Positions 7,745-16,538 of a stretch of DNA of 29,464 nucleotides are shown here, piece by piece (positions within the stretch are counted from its first letter, which is position 1; every line of letters begins with the position of its first letter). A model generated the notes under the pieces. That model saw only the letters and a list, made by a program, of their open reading frames with translations, searched no databases and was not told the origin of the DNA. Source of the stretch: CAYLOP01 sp964385305 (GTDB taxonomy: Bacteria > Chloroflexota > Anaerolineae > Anaerolineales > E44-bin32); contig CAYLOP010000022.1 in assembly GCA_964385305.1 (NCBI GenBank), positions 1 to 29,464 on the forward strand, given 5' to 3'. Both the position numbers and the translations under genes were made by a program.

Positions 7745-9187
7745 ATGAAATCCTTTCCCAGCGGCAGCACTCAACCTAAGCACTCCATTCCACCGTGGTT
7801 GATCAAGGCACTAACCGGCGCTTTTCTACTTGCCGCTCTGCTCTCTGCGTACCTGATCTTCCGGATGGTTCACGACCTGGCAGCCGCCTGGACAGGAACA
7901 GGCCTGCCTTCTTTCCGTGTCTCAGGGGATGGATCGCAGGGATCGGAGCTACTTCCAGGTGAAACACCCACAATAGCGCTTCTGGAGGAGATGCCTGAGC
8001 CATGGAACGGCACAGATCGTGTGACTATCCTGCTCATGGGGTTAGACTATCGGGATTGGGAGGAAGGCGAGGGGCCTCCGCGCACCGATTCCATGATGCT
8101 GGTCACGATCGACCCCATCAGCCTCACGGCCGGGATGCTATCGATTCCCCGCGATCTCTGGGTGGAGATCCCGGCTTATGGTCATGGCAGAATCAACACC
8201 GCATATTTTCTGGGAGAGAAGGACCGCTTGCCTGGCGGAGGCCCTGCGCTCGCCGTGAAGACGGTTGAGAGGTTCCTGGGTGTCCCAATTCAATATTATG
8301 TTCAGATCGATTTTGGCGCTTTCGTCCGCATGATCGATGAGATCGGCGGTGTGGAGGTGGACGTCCCGCAAGAAATGCGGGTCGATCCTATCGGTCCCCA
8401 TAATGTTGTCTACTTGGAGCCTGGTGTACAGATCCTCTCGGGTGAAGTGACATTGGGATATGCGCGACAACGTAAGACAGAGGGCGGAGATTTCGATCGC
8501 GCCCAACGCCAACAGCAAGTCGCGATAGCCATCCGAGATCGCGTGTTGAGTCTCAACATGGTACCCACGCTGGTCGCTAAGTCGCCGGCGCTTTATCAGG
8601 AGCTCGCGGCTGGCATTCATACTAACCTATCTCTGGATCAGATACTTTCCCTGGGTTTATTGGCATTGAAGGTGCCGGCTGATCAGATGAGTCGTGGGGT
8701 CATCGCACCACCGTATAATGTCACCTTTGAAAAGGTTCTCTATGGCGGTGAGGAAGCAGAGGTGCTAAAACCTGTTCCGGACCAGATTCGTCTGCTGCGA
8801 GATGAGATCTTTACGGAGACAGGCGCCATTGGGCCTTCCATATCGGTTGAAGAACCAGCGGAAGCATCAAAGTTGGAGAATGCACGTTTGGCAGTCCTCA
8901 ACGGCGCTGGAGAGAGCGGTATTGCGGGCAGTACGGCCGATATCCTCCGCGGGTATGGTTTAAACATCGTGGAAGTGTCCAACGCAGATCGGATGGACTA
9001 TCCTCAAACGCGTTTGATCGACTACACAGGCAATCCTTACACCACACAATATTTGCTGGAACTGATGGACCTTTCGCAGAGTCAGATTTTGATTCAACCT
9101 GTTGAGGGTTCCGAGATTGACGTCGCTGTCGTCATGGGGTACGATTGGTTTGGCATTCTGCAGAAGATGAACATCGCGACGGAGTAG
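7745..9187 (+). CDS. LytR-CpsA-Psr (LCP) family cell-wall ligase with LytR_C domain
   Basis: LCP proteins attach lipid-linked glycopolymers to peptidoglycan or other surface acceptors outside the membrane. The 480-residue protein has one N-terminal membrane anchor (about 19-41), an extracytoplasmic linker, and the LCP domain (about 92-270). Family motifs there include ILLMGLDYR, RTDSMMLVTIDP, GMLSIPRDLWV, GHGRINTAY and the late FDRAQRQQQV with its conserved Arg. A LytR C-terminal domain follows at about 379-465 (ARLAVLNGAGESGIAG). It fits an organism with a decorated cell envelope, and the RodZ-like, CapA-like and Lgt-like genes in the window also concern the envelope. The gene ends at a bidirectional terminator. 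Confidence 0.93.
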   Translation: MKSFPSGSTQPKHSIPPWLIKALTGAFLLAALLSAYLIFRMVHDLAAAWTGTGLPSFRVSGDGSQGSELLPGETPTIALLEEMPEPWNGTDRVTILLMGLDYRDWEEGEGPPRTDSMMLVTIDPISLTAGMLSIPRDLWVEIPAYGHGRINTAYFLGEKDRLPGGGPALAVKTVERFLGVPIQYYVQIDFGAFVRMIDEIGGVEVDVPQEMRVDPIGPHNVVYLEPGVQILSGEVTLGYARQRKTEGGDFDRAQRQQQVAIAIRDRVLSLNMVPTLVAKSPALYQELAAGIHTNLSLDQILSLGLLALKVPADQMSRGVIAPPYNVTFEKVLYGGEEAEVLKPVPDQIRLLRDEIFTETGAIGPSISVEEPAEASKLENARLAVLNGAGESGIAGSTADILRGYGLNIVEVSNADRMDYPQTRLIDYTGNPYTTQYLLELMDLSQSQILIQPVEGSEIDVAVVMGYDWFGILQKMNIATE

Positions 9188-9262
9188 GGTGTTCGTTCAT
9201 ACTCAGGCTACCTGGATAACAAAGCCGAGCTCACGGAAGCGGTAGGACAGAGTGCAAAATAG

Positions 9263-9287
9263 AAAGGTGCAGAACGCCTGCACCTTT
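9263..9287. terminator. Hairpin terminator between convergent LCP and PAP2 genes
   Basis: AAAGGTGCAG (9263-9272) pairs perfectly with CTGCACCTTT (9278-9287) around a 5-base loop, followed on the plus strand by TCTCTTT. On the minus strand it is followed by TCTATTTT. It can serve both genes. Confidence 0.82.
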
Positions 9288-9315
9288 TCTCTTTAAACCA
9301 CGCTTTGCTTTGGTT

Positions 9316-9834
9316 CTAAGTCAGCAGAAGTGCTAGGATGGCAGCCAATACGCCGAGGAACGTGCCCGCGAGCACATCGGAAAGGTAGTGAACGCCCAAA
9401 CCAACGCGCGCAACCGACACGAGTGGTGCCCAAATGATCAGTACGATTCCCAGCCAGGTCGGACCCCATACGGTGATCAGAATCGCGAGCAGAACAGCCC
9501 GCGCGGCGTGGCCGGAAGGAAAGGAATGTGGATCGGTTCGTCGGTAGATCGCCCCCCATTCACCCTCAGGTCGCCGGCGACGAATGGTGAACTTGAGCAA
9601 GAGCACCAACGTGGCCAAAACCAGGATAGCTGCGATCAGCTTTATCGACCAAAGTATCCAGGATGCATTCCCGACCAACCAGACAAACGCAAGGCCGAGA
9701 ATCCAGAACCAGGAATCACAGGAGTGTGCGAAGAAGGCAGCCGCGGATCGGAGCCTGCGTGCTCTTTCCGGGATGCGGCATCTAGCCGACCAGCGCGCAT
9801 CCATTTCGTCTAAACGCTTCCAACTCAGGGACAC
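9316..9834 (-). CDS. PAP2 family phosphatase (membrane)
   Basis: The 172-residue protein carries the three PAP2 motifs: K81-x6-R88-P89 (KFTIRRRRP), the P-S-G-H motif with H109 (SFPSGHAAR) and R143-x5-H149-x3-D153 (ARVGLGVHYLSD). Hydrophobic stretches between and around them fit an integral membrane enzyme; the core is shorter than six-helix BacA/PgpB-type members. It probably removes phosphate from a lipid phosphate such as undecaprenyl diphosphate or phosphatidate; substrate cannot be read. It starts 10 bases after the ATL gene and shares its operon. Confidence 0.88.
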   Translation of the reverse strand: MSLSWKRLDEMDARWSARCRIPERARRLRSAAAFFAHSCDSWFWILGLAFVWLVGNASWILWSIKLIAAILVLATLVLLLKFTIRRRRPEGEWGAIYRRTDPHSFPSGHAARAVLLAILITVWGPTWLGIVLIIWAPLVSVARVGLGVHYLSDVLAGTFLGVLAAILALLLT

Positions 9835-9844
9835 GGGGATCTCC

Positions 9845-10231
9845 TTACGGCTCAGGTGGAAGGAACCCGCGAGTCTTGAGCCATATTAGGCTGGGTTCCC
9901 AGGCATATCGCTTGAGGTCAACACGCCCTTTCTCATCGAAGATCACACCCTCCTCCTCAAGCAGGTGGCGCTGAAAACCAGGCTCAAGCCCCGGCCGTTT
10001 GCTGACACGGCCTTGGGCGTTGATCACGCGCTGCCAGGGGACATCCTCCGGGCAGGCAGCCATGGCGTACCCCACCCAGCGAGCACGCACGCTCGCATAT
10101 GCCGTCCATGCCATCCCCGCTGGAGGAGGGATGAATTTCGCGATGCCGCCATAAGTCATCACACGGCCTTTGGGGATGGAACGAACCAATTCGTATACGC
10201 TTGCGTTGAATGCGGCTTGCCCTGCGCTCAC
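9845..10231 (-). CDS. Alkyltransferase-like (ATL) DNA-repair protein
   Basis: This 128-residue protein matches the DNA-binding C-terminal domain of O6-methylguanine-DNA methyltransferase (SIPKGRVMTYGGIA, a GYAMA segment, then PWQRVINAQGRVS). The active-site motif PCHR is replaced by PWQR, so the acceptor cysteine is tryptophan (W66). That substitution defines ATL proteins, which bind O6-alkylguanine without removing the alkyl group and hand it to nucleotide excision repair. A cysteine at residue 60 is not at the acceptor position. The start is GTG at 10231 with AGAGGAA about 10 bases upstream. It is cotranscribed with the PAP2 gene, with no obvious functional link. Confidence 0.9.
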   Translation of the reverse strand: MSAGQAAFNASVYELVRSIPKGRVMTYGGIAKFIPPPAGMAWTAYASVRARWVGYAMAACPEDVPWQRVINAQGRVSKRPGLEPGFQRHLLEEEGVIFDEKGRVDLKRYAWEPSLIWLKTRGFLPPEP

Positions 10232-10333
10232 TGTCTTGGTTCCTCTTCTCTGCAGGTGTACGGAATGTACAATGGCTTGCTTGAGAGGGCAACCCTGGTT
10301 TCCTTCTTAAACCGTATAGGGAAAGAGTCCTGC

Positions 10334-10421
10334 TTGTAATTGACCGCGAAGTTCCTTATGCTAGGGAATAGCACGTTCGCGCCAGTGGTTCTTACTGGTG
10401 ACTAGCGTTTCTTGGAAACGC
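10334..10421 (+). promoter_or_regulatory. Possible promoter and two leader hairpins of the HD-GYP gene
   Basis: TTGTAA (10334-10339), a 17-base spacer and TATGCT (10357-10362) form a moderate promoter. In the leader, CCAGT/ACTGG (10382-10398) and GCGTTTC/GAAACGC (10405-10421) form two hairpins. The second is followed by CTTTTC, so it could attenuate transcription. No known c-di-GMP riboswitch sequence was recognised. Confidence 0.4.
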
Positions 10422-10440
10422 CTTTTCGAGTCAGGGGATA

Positions 10441-11784
10441 ATGGAAGAGCGTAAACCACGGATTCCTATAGGCGAATCAACGCCCCATACTGAGATGATC
10501 CACCAGTTAAGTCGTCAAGCTCAGGAAATTAGCGGCGATCTCCTCGCATTCCAATCCACATTGAAACGGAAGCGGCTGACCCTGCCCCCGGATGTGTTAG
10601 AGGCATTAAACGAGCTTTGCATGGGTTTAACCACATCTCGAGAGCAGATCAGTGCGATGGAGAAGGAATTTCAAAGCCTACAGGCATTGGCCAAGATAGG
10701 CTACGTGATCAATTCCTCCCTTGATCTCACACTCGTGCTCAATGAGGTAATGGATACCATCATCCAGCTTACAGGAGCCGAACGAGCCTTCTTGATGCTT
10801 CGTAATGCGGTCGGCGAGATGGAGATCGTGATCGCCCGAAACTGGGAACACGAGGTCCTGGTGCGTGAGGAGCAAGCGATCAGCCGTACGATTGTTAATG
10901 AGGTCGTTGAGCAAGGTGAATCCGTACTGACCTTCAATGCACGCGAGGATCCACGCTTTGGCTCGATGCACAGTGTTGTGGCGCATAATTTCCGTTCAAT
11001 CCTCTGTGTACCGCTGAAGGTGAAGGAAAATTTAATCGGTGTGATCTATGCTGACAACAAGGCGCGTGAGGGGATCTTTAACGAACAAGATCGTTCGCTG
11101 CTCACCGCATTCGGCAACCAGGCTGCAGTGGCCTTGGAGAACGCACAACTCTTCAATGACCTCTCGATCTCATACGGCCAGACCCTGGATGCCCTTGTCG
11201 CGGCACTCGATGTCCGTGATCATGAGACAGAAGGGCATACACGGCGTGTGGTTTTGTATTCGTTGCGCTTGGCAAGAAAACTTGGCCTTCCGGAGGATGA
11301 GCAAATGGACCTCCGCAGAGGGGCCATGATGCACGATATTGGCAAGTTAGGCATCCCCGATTCGATCTTGCTCAAGCCCGGACCCCTTACCGAAGAAGAA
11401 TGGAAGCTCATGCGACGTCACCCCGAGATTGCGGAAGGCATGCTGGAAGGCATCCCCTTCTTCCGGGGAGCGATCGAGATCATCGCTGCTCACCACGAAC
11501 GCTATGACGGAAGCGGCTATCCACGCGGACTGGCGGGGGAGAAAATACCCCTCGGCGCACGGATCTTCGCGGTCGCAGATGCCTTTGATGCCATTACATC
11601 CCATCGGCCTTACCGCGACGCGCAGCCTTACAGTGTGGCACGTGAGGAGATCCAAAAAGGGCGTGGAACTCAATTCGATCCTGACGTCGTAGATACCTTC
11701 CTTACAATTGATGAGAAGGAGTGGCAGGGTCTCCGAGCGATCACCCTTCCGCGTACAAGGGAGCGAAAGTTCGTCTCCGCTTAG
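10441..11784 (+). CDS. GAF domain and HD-GYP domain protein, probable c-di-GMP phosphodiesterase
   Basis: The 447-residue protein starts with about 75 helical residues, followed by a GAF sensor domain (about 80-235) and an HD-GYP domain (about 245-430). The HD-GYP part has HETEGHTRRV, the metal pair H298-D299 (MMHDIGKLGIPD), a second histidine pair (AAHHERYDG) and G359-Y360-P361 (GSGYPRG), then VADAFDAITSHRPYR. All expected metal and GYP residues are present, so it is likely active on cyclic di-GMP or a similar dinucleotide. It is cytoplasmic with no membrane segment. The GAF ligand is unknown. It stands alone on the plus strand, divergent from the ATL gene. The ribosome binding site is poor (AGGGG close to the ATG). 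Confidence 0.92.
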   Translation: MEERKPRIPIGESTPHTEMIHQLSRQAQEISGDLLAFQSTLKRKRLTLPPDVLEALNELCMGLTTSREQISAMEKEFQSLQALAKIGYVINSSLDLTLVLNEVMDTIIQLTGAERAFLMLRNAVGEMEIVIARNWEHEVLVREEQAISRTIVNEVVEQGESVLTFNAREDPRFGSMHSVVAHNFRSILCVPLKVKENLIGVIYADNKAREGIFNEQDRSLLTAFGNQAAVALENAQLFNDLSISYGQTLDALVAALDVRDHETEGHTRRVVLYSLRLARKLGLPEDEQMDLRRGAMMHDIGKLGIPDSILLKPGPLTEEEWKLMRRHPEIAEGMLEGIPFFRGAIEIIAAHHERYDGSGYPRGLAGEKIPLGARIFAVADAFDAITSHRPYRDAQPYSVAREEIQKGRGTQFDPDVVDTFLTIDEKEWQGLRAITLPRTRERKFVSA

Positions 11785-11920
11785 CCCCCCTTTGTGGGAA
11801 ACGCACGCCGTCAATACCTTAAATGGGATCTTGCTTGCATCCATCCGGTCTGACCAGCACTATGGAAGACGTTGGGCGACCGGATTTTCAGTCCTGAAGG
11901 CGACCCTGCATGGAAGACCT
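11785..11920. other. Short intergenic region between convergent genes
   Basis: Nothing recognisable lies between the HD-GYP stop and the end of the MFS gene. No strong hairpin with a U-tract was found. Confidence 0.4.
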
Positions 11921-13217
11921 TTACCCAGGTTTGGCCATCCTGTCGTCATCCAAGGTTGTTTCGACACCGCTATACCGTCTTAGTTCCGGAAAGCGTAATG
12001 TGATGATGCCAAGCGCCAGCAGGCATCCAACCCCGCCGCTCACAACTGCAAAGGGCGCGCCAAAACCTTGTCCCACCAGGCCGGCCTCCAACTCCCCTAA
12101 CTGTGGCCCTCCCATGAAGAATATTTGATTCACGCTGGTCATCCGGCAGCGCAAGTGGTCGGGCGTCTCGAGCTGGCGGATGGTGTTGCGAAGGATGGTG
12201 CTGACGGCATCCGCCGCGCCGGTGAATGCCAGCGAGAGAAAGGTCAGCCAGAACGCACGCGCGAGCCCAAAACCAATCGTCACCAGTCCGAAGATCCCTA
12301 CCGCGCACAGCAATACAGGCCCCTGATGTTTGAGTTCCTTGCGCATGGAGATCCTCACTGCGACAATGCCAGCTCCAATGGAAGGCGCAGCGACCAGCCA
12401 CCCGTAGCCTCGAACGCCCACGGATAGGATTTCCTTGGCGAAGATGGGTAAGAGAAAGGTGGCGGATGAAACGAATGTCGCGAAGAGATCAAGCAGCATG
12501 CTTCCCAGGACGATCGGCTGGCGAAATACAAAACGAAGCCCGTCGGTGATCGCGGATTGGAAGCTAGCACCACGGTTGTGGCTGGCGTGCAGCGCTGCGG
12601 CCTCCTGCGTGAATCCCCCCGCCGCTTGATGGATGGGGCCCATTGCCAGAAGCGCGAGGATGACGGCCGTATAGGATAGGGCGTTGATCAAGTAAACGTT
12701 GGCGACACCAAAAGAGGCGATAACCAGCCCCCCCCAGTGTTGGGCCCAGGATCGCGCCGGTTGTGTAGGCGATGGAATTCAGACTAAAGGCGTTTGTTAG
12801 TGTTTCTCGCGGGACAAGGTTGGGGACCAGCGCTTGACGAGCAGGCAGATCGAAGGTGGAAACCGCTGCGCTCGCTGCGATGACGATGTAGATCATGGCG
12901 AGCGAATCGGCGCCGCGTAAGGTTAACCACCCTAAGAGCGCGGCCAGGGGGGCGAGCGTGAACTGTGTAAGGATAAGGAGATACCGTCGATTGACGGCAT
13001 CGGCGATAGCACCCGCTACGAGTGAGAGCACGAGTACGGGCAGGATGGTCACCAGCCCCACCGCGCCGAGCGCAATTGGCTCTGGATTATGTTCATGGAT
13101 ATGCCAGAGCACGGCGGTGCTTTGCATACGTGTCCCGGTGATAGAGAGAATTAGGCCGAACCACAGGAGACGGAAGGAGCGATAGCGTAATGCGGGAGGG
13201 ATGTTAATGGATCGCAT
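11921..13217 (-). pseudogene. MFS transporter (MFS_3/EntS-like), frameshifted at a G8 run
   Basis: Two frames together make one major-facilitator protein of about 430 residues. The first (13217 down to about 12730) has helices 1 to 5, including LSLVAGAIADAVNRRYLL, and STFDLPARQALVPNLV, typical of the MFS_3 group of exporters. It then reads into a non-homologous tail. The second frame continues as LVIASFGVANVYLINALSY and runs to 11921 with the remaining helices. The break is at eight consecutive C on the plus strand (12728-12735, G8 on the coding strand); seven G would restore LGPTLGG-LVIASFG. It may be a sequencing error, a real mutation or a phase-variable tract. The substrate is unknown. 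The intact sequence elsewhere argues against old decay. Confidence 0.85.
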
Positions 13218-13329
13218 GGGTGATTACATCCGAGGTGTGGGGATGGGTAAAGGAAACCTGCTTCGCTGGTGTGCATATCCCTTGCATGGTTCGTATGCGA
13301 GGGGAAAGCCTCCTACCTGAAAGCTCAGT

Positions 13330-14163
13330 CTATGTCTCCAGGTCTCGAAGGACGAGAAAATCGTCCCCGACTGTTTGGTTGCTGAGCGTGGCGATAGGGG
13401 GCAAGGTGCGCTTGAACTGGTTGCGCCGAATTCGTTCCACGACATTCTCCACAAAAACTCGAGCAAATCCGGCGTCAACGCAAGCCTGGATAGAATATCG
13501 ACCATCGACCAGGAGAACTAGCAAGCGGTCGACCTCTGCATAGGTGAGGCCGAGTTCCTTCTCGTCCGTTTGACCAGCCCAAAGATCCGCGGAAGGGGGT
13601 TTCTCGATGATGGCGTCCGGCACGCCGACCGCGCATGCGAGCTGGCGCACCTGGGTCTTATACAGGTCGCCGAGTGGATTGATCGCGCAGGCCGAGTCTC
13701 CATACAGGGTTGTGTACCCCAGCAGGATCTCGGTTTTGTTACCCGTACCAACGACAAGTCCCTCAAACGCGGCCGATTGATCGTAGAGCACGATCATGCG
13801 GGCGCGCGCCATGATGTTCCCGCGTCGTACTCGATCCGCTTCGGGGAAGCGTTCGAGGAGTGCATCGACCATCTCGGTGATGGGGATAGTGATTTCCTGA
13901 ACACCTGTGGCTTTTATCACCAATCCGGCGTGCTCGAAGGACTCCGGCGCGGAGGTTTTATAAGGCATACGTACGGCGAGCACGTTTTCCGGCCCTAACG
14001 CCTCTGCCGCCAGGAAGCAGGAGAGAGCCGAATCGACTCCTCCCGATACGCCTACGATGGCACGATGAAATCCAGCATGTGTGATCTCGGCATGGATGAA
14101 CTTAACCAGAATGCTCCTGGTGACATCGATGTTGATTTCGAGAATGTGTTTGCTTTGATCCAT
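13330..14163 (-). CDS. nadE: NH3-dependent NAD+ synthetase NadE
   Basis: NadE amidates nicotinic acid adenine dinucleotide to NAD+ using ATP and ammonia. The N-type ATP pyrophosphatase P-loop SGGVDS is at residues 40-45 (counting from the ATG at 14163). The GTGNKTEILLGYTTLYGDSA and NPLGDLYKTQVRQLA segments are the family's substrate-binding motifs, followed by PPSADLWAGQTDE. At 277 residues it has no N-terminal glutaminase domain, so ammonia is the likely nitrogen donor. A GTG at 14169 is an alternative start. A TAGAAT box (14178-14173) lies 9 bases before the ATG and no ribosome binding site is visible, consistent with a nearly leaderless mRNA. The neighbours are not obviously related. Confidence 0.94.
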   Translation of the reverse strand: MDQSKHILEINIDVTRSILVKFIHAEITHAGFHRAIVGVSGGVDSALSCFLAAEALGPENVLAVRMPYKTSAPESFEHAGLVIKATGVQEITIPITEMVDALLERFPEADRVRRGNIMARARMIVLYDQSAAFEGLVVGTGNKTEILLGYTTLYGDSACAINPLGDLYKTQVRQLACAVGVPDAIIEKPPSADLWAGQTDEKELGLTYAEVDRLLVLLVDGRYSIQACVDAGFARVFVENVVERIRRNQFKRTLPPIATLSNQTVGDDFLVLRDLET

Positions 14164-14300
14164 AATCACATCATTCTATGCGCATACGCTTTGTTATACC
14201 AGCCCCGTGGCGGCAAGGCGAGCGTGTGGGCACGTGCTCGTGGTTCGACCGATCGGACGAGTTCAGCGGTGGGTTGATTCGTATCATGCTTCGCTATCGG

Positions 14301-15071
14301 TCAAGAGCGACGAACGCGCAGAAGGGCAGCCCCTATAGCCAGCGCGAGAAGCGCTGCAGATCCGATTGTGTCCAGGCGCATGCCGGCGATCGTAAGGGAG
14401 GGGTCGGCGCGTGTGAAGCTGAGCGCAAGCATACCGGCAGAGATCAGGCCCAGGCTTGTGCAGAGCAAGATCCCGGATTGTAGTTTGCGTCCCTTTAGCC
14501 AGGCGAGGATGGCGAGGGTGACGATGCTCGCAAGGGCGCCTGCGGCCTGTGTGGGCCAACGCGATGTGACGCCTCCGAACATATCGGCCAGCGGGGTTAT
14601 GAGTGGTCCGAGCGGCGCCTGTATCCCAAACGCACAGCCGTCCACGAGACAGCCTGTCCAGCACGAGAACGCGATAATCGCTGCGGGAATGGCCATCTCA
14701 TCGCCCAGACGCCAGCTATTCGTGCTTGTAAGGATTGCATAGAGGCTGAGGCCGAGCAGGGCACCGATCATCCCGCCGACTGCGTTCAGCCCACCCTGCC
14801 AAAACCATGCGATCTCCCAGGGCTGGCCAGCATAGTAGTCTAGGTGAAGGAGGACAAAACCCGTTCGCGCGCCAAGCAGACTACCCGTAAGCGCAACCAA
14901 GCCTGCGTTGAGTAAAGCGGAGGCTGAGAGGGCTTGGGTGGGTGCAGGCAATCCGCGACTCAATTCCCGGTTGGGCCAGCCCAACCAGATCAGACTTGCT
15001 GCCACGCCCAGGGCGAAGATGAGGGGATAAGCGTCCAAGGTTACGCTCCCGGATAACGGAAATAATACCAT
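14301..15071 (-). CDS. Lgt-like membrane protein lacking key catalytic residues
   Basis: The 256-residue protein has about seven hydrophobic segments and resembles prolipoprotein diacylglyceryl transferase: LGARTGFVLLHLDYYAGQPW and WQGGLNAVGGMIGA match the Lgt regions around helix 3 and the 'WQGG-F-GG' loop. The essential His of that loop (H103 in E. coli) is Val here. The Lgt signature G-R-I-x-N-F-x-N-x-E-x-x-G is CWTGCLVDGCAFG, so the essential Arg143 and Asn146 become Trp and Cys, while Gly154 is kept. It is therefore probably not a standard lipoprotein diacylglyceryl transferase, and may act on another lipid or have lost activity. The annotation 'Lgt family' is secure only at fold level. 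No clear ribosome binding site precedes the ATG. Confidence 0.72.
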   Translation of the reverse strand: MVLFPLSGSVTLDAYPLIFALGVAASLIWLGWPNRELSRGLPAPTQALSASALLNAGLVALTGSLLGARTGFVLLHLDYYAGQPWEIAWFWQGGLNAVGGMIGALLGLSLYAILTSTNSWRLGDEMAIPAAIIAFSCWTGCLVDGCAFGIQAPLGPLITPLADMFGGVTSRWPTQAAGALASIVTLAILAWLKGRKLQSGILLCTSLGLISAGMLALSFTRADPSLTIAGMRLDTIGSAALLALAIGAALLRVRRS

Positions 15072-15186
15072 CTAGGTGGAGCCTGTCCACTTGTAACGGC
15101 ATCAGACAGCCCTCAATCTTCCCGTGTGGGCATAAGTTTCAGCCGCGTTTTTGCAGGTATCTTGTCTTCGAATAGTGCTCCCAGTG

Positions 15187-15218
15187 TATAATCGTGTAGC
15201 TACTCCAAGGAGGTCGGT
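15187..15218 (+). promoter_or_regulatory. -10 box and strong RBS of the YghO-like gene
   Basis: TATAAT (15187-15192) is followed by AAGGAGG about 8 bases before the ATG at 15219. TTGTCT (15162-15167) is a possible -35 box, but the spacer is long at 19 bases. Confidence 0.6.
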
Positions 15219-16364
15219 ATGACAACGGTGGAAATATCTCCAGTCAGAAGCGACGCGCAGCTTCATGCGTTCATTCGGTTTCCATGGGAAGTGTATCGAG
15301 GAAATCCCTACTGGGTGCCACCGATTCTCTCCGAACGCGGTGAGTTCCACGACAAGGACGAAAACCCTTTTTTCAAGCACGCGGACATTGAATATTTTCT
15401 TGCCCGACGGGGGGAGAAGATCGTCGGCACAGTTGCGGCGTTCACCAACCATGCCCACAATGCCTTTCAAGAAGAGAATGCGGCTTTCTTTGGTTTTTTT
15501 GAAGTGCTTGACGACGATGAGGCAGCGGCAGCCCTGCTTCAGGCGGTGGAAACCTGGGCGCGGGAAGATGGTCGAGACAAGGTCATCGGCCCGGCACAAT
15601 TTTCGACCAATGATGAGGTCGGGTTGCTCGTCGACGGCTTCGAAGATGCGCCGCGCGTTTTGATGACCTACAACCCAGAGCGCTATGTGCGTTACCTCGA
15701 GCGCGCTGGCTTCCAAACAGCGATGGACCTATACGCATACGCTGCAAGAATCGAGGATTTTTTCAAGAACATCCCGCCCAAGCTTGAGCGCGTCGTCAGT
15801 AAAGTCACCAAGCGCCGCAATCTCCAGATACGCAATATCAACATGAAGGACTTCGATCAGGAGGTCGAGCGCTTCAAGCGCGTATACAACAAATCGTGGG
15901 AGCGCAATTGGGGCTTTGTGCCCATGAACGACGAGGAAATCAACCATTTGGCCAAGGGTCTGCGCCAGATCCTCGATCCCGACCTGGTCTTCATGGTCGA
16001 GCATGAGGGGGAGGTGATTGGCGTCTCCCTTACCCTGCCCGACCTTAATGCACCGCTGCGCCTGGCGTACCCACAGCCAGGCGTCCCCGAGATCTGGACG
16101 ATGCTCAAGATGCTCTGGCATTGGAAGGTCCGTCCAAAGATGGATTGGATACGCGTCTTCGCGCTGGGTGTGCTGCCGGAATATCGCGGCATGGGGGTCG
16201 ATGCCATGATGTACCTGGAGACGGCGCGCGCTGCAAAGCCCAAAGGTGTGCATTGGGCTGAGATGAGCTGGATCTTGGCGGACAACGAGATGATGAATCG
16301 ATCGATCCGTATGCTAGGGGGAGAAGTATATAAAACGTATAGGATGTATGAAAAGCACATATGA
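15219..16364 (+). CDS. GNAT-fold acetyltransferase, YghO-like
   Basis: The 381-residue protein begins with a diagnostic stretch (FIRFPWEVYRGNPYWVPP) found in YghO-like proteins. It continues through an N-terminal GNAT-like half (EKIVGTVAAFTNHAHN; KVIGPAQFSTNDEVGLLVDG) and a second GNAT domain at about 190-375. The acetyl-CoA-binding type segment FALGVLPEYRGMGVDAMMY is near residue 320. The acceptor is unknown for this family. It is cytoplasmic with no signal peptide. It has its own promoter and ribosome binding site and sits alone before the NfeD gene. A long open frame on the opposite strand is only a shadow of this gene. Confidence 0.82.
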   Translation: MTTVEISPVRSDAQLHAFIRFPWEVYRGNPYWVPPILSERGEFHDKDENPFFKHADIEYFLARRGEKIVGTVAAFTNHAHNAFQEENAAFFGFFEVLDDDEAAAALLQAVETWAREDGRDKVIGPAQFSTNDEVGLLVDGFEDAPRVLMTYNPERYVRYLERAGFQTAMDLYAYAARIEDFFKNIPPKLERVVSKVTKRRNLQIRNINMKDFDQEVERFKRVYNKSWERNWGFVPMNDEEINHLAKGLRQILDPDLVFMVEHEGEVIGVSLTLPDLNAPLRLAYPQPGVPEIWTMLKMLWHWKVRPKMDWIRVFALGVLPEYRGMGVDAMMYLETARAAKPKGVHWAEMSWILADNEMMNRSIRMLGGEVYKTYRMYEKHI

Positions 16365-16538
16365 TTGTGCGTAGGGCGTCCGACCAACTTTTAACTTATG
16401 TTGATCATCTTACAGGGTTGATAGCATTGATGTAGTCAACGTAGCATCATGATTTCAAAAGCGCAATGTGGGCTTAGGTTTATCGCGTTTCGTAGCATGC
16501 AAGCTCATGTGCGTGATTGGGATAGGAGAGGAAAGCCT

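Noticed and set aside
15102..15716. Open frame of 204 codons on the minus strand, opposite the YghO-like gene
   Set aside because: It is antisense to a gene with clear homology, has no recognisable domain and no ribosome binding site.
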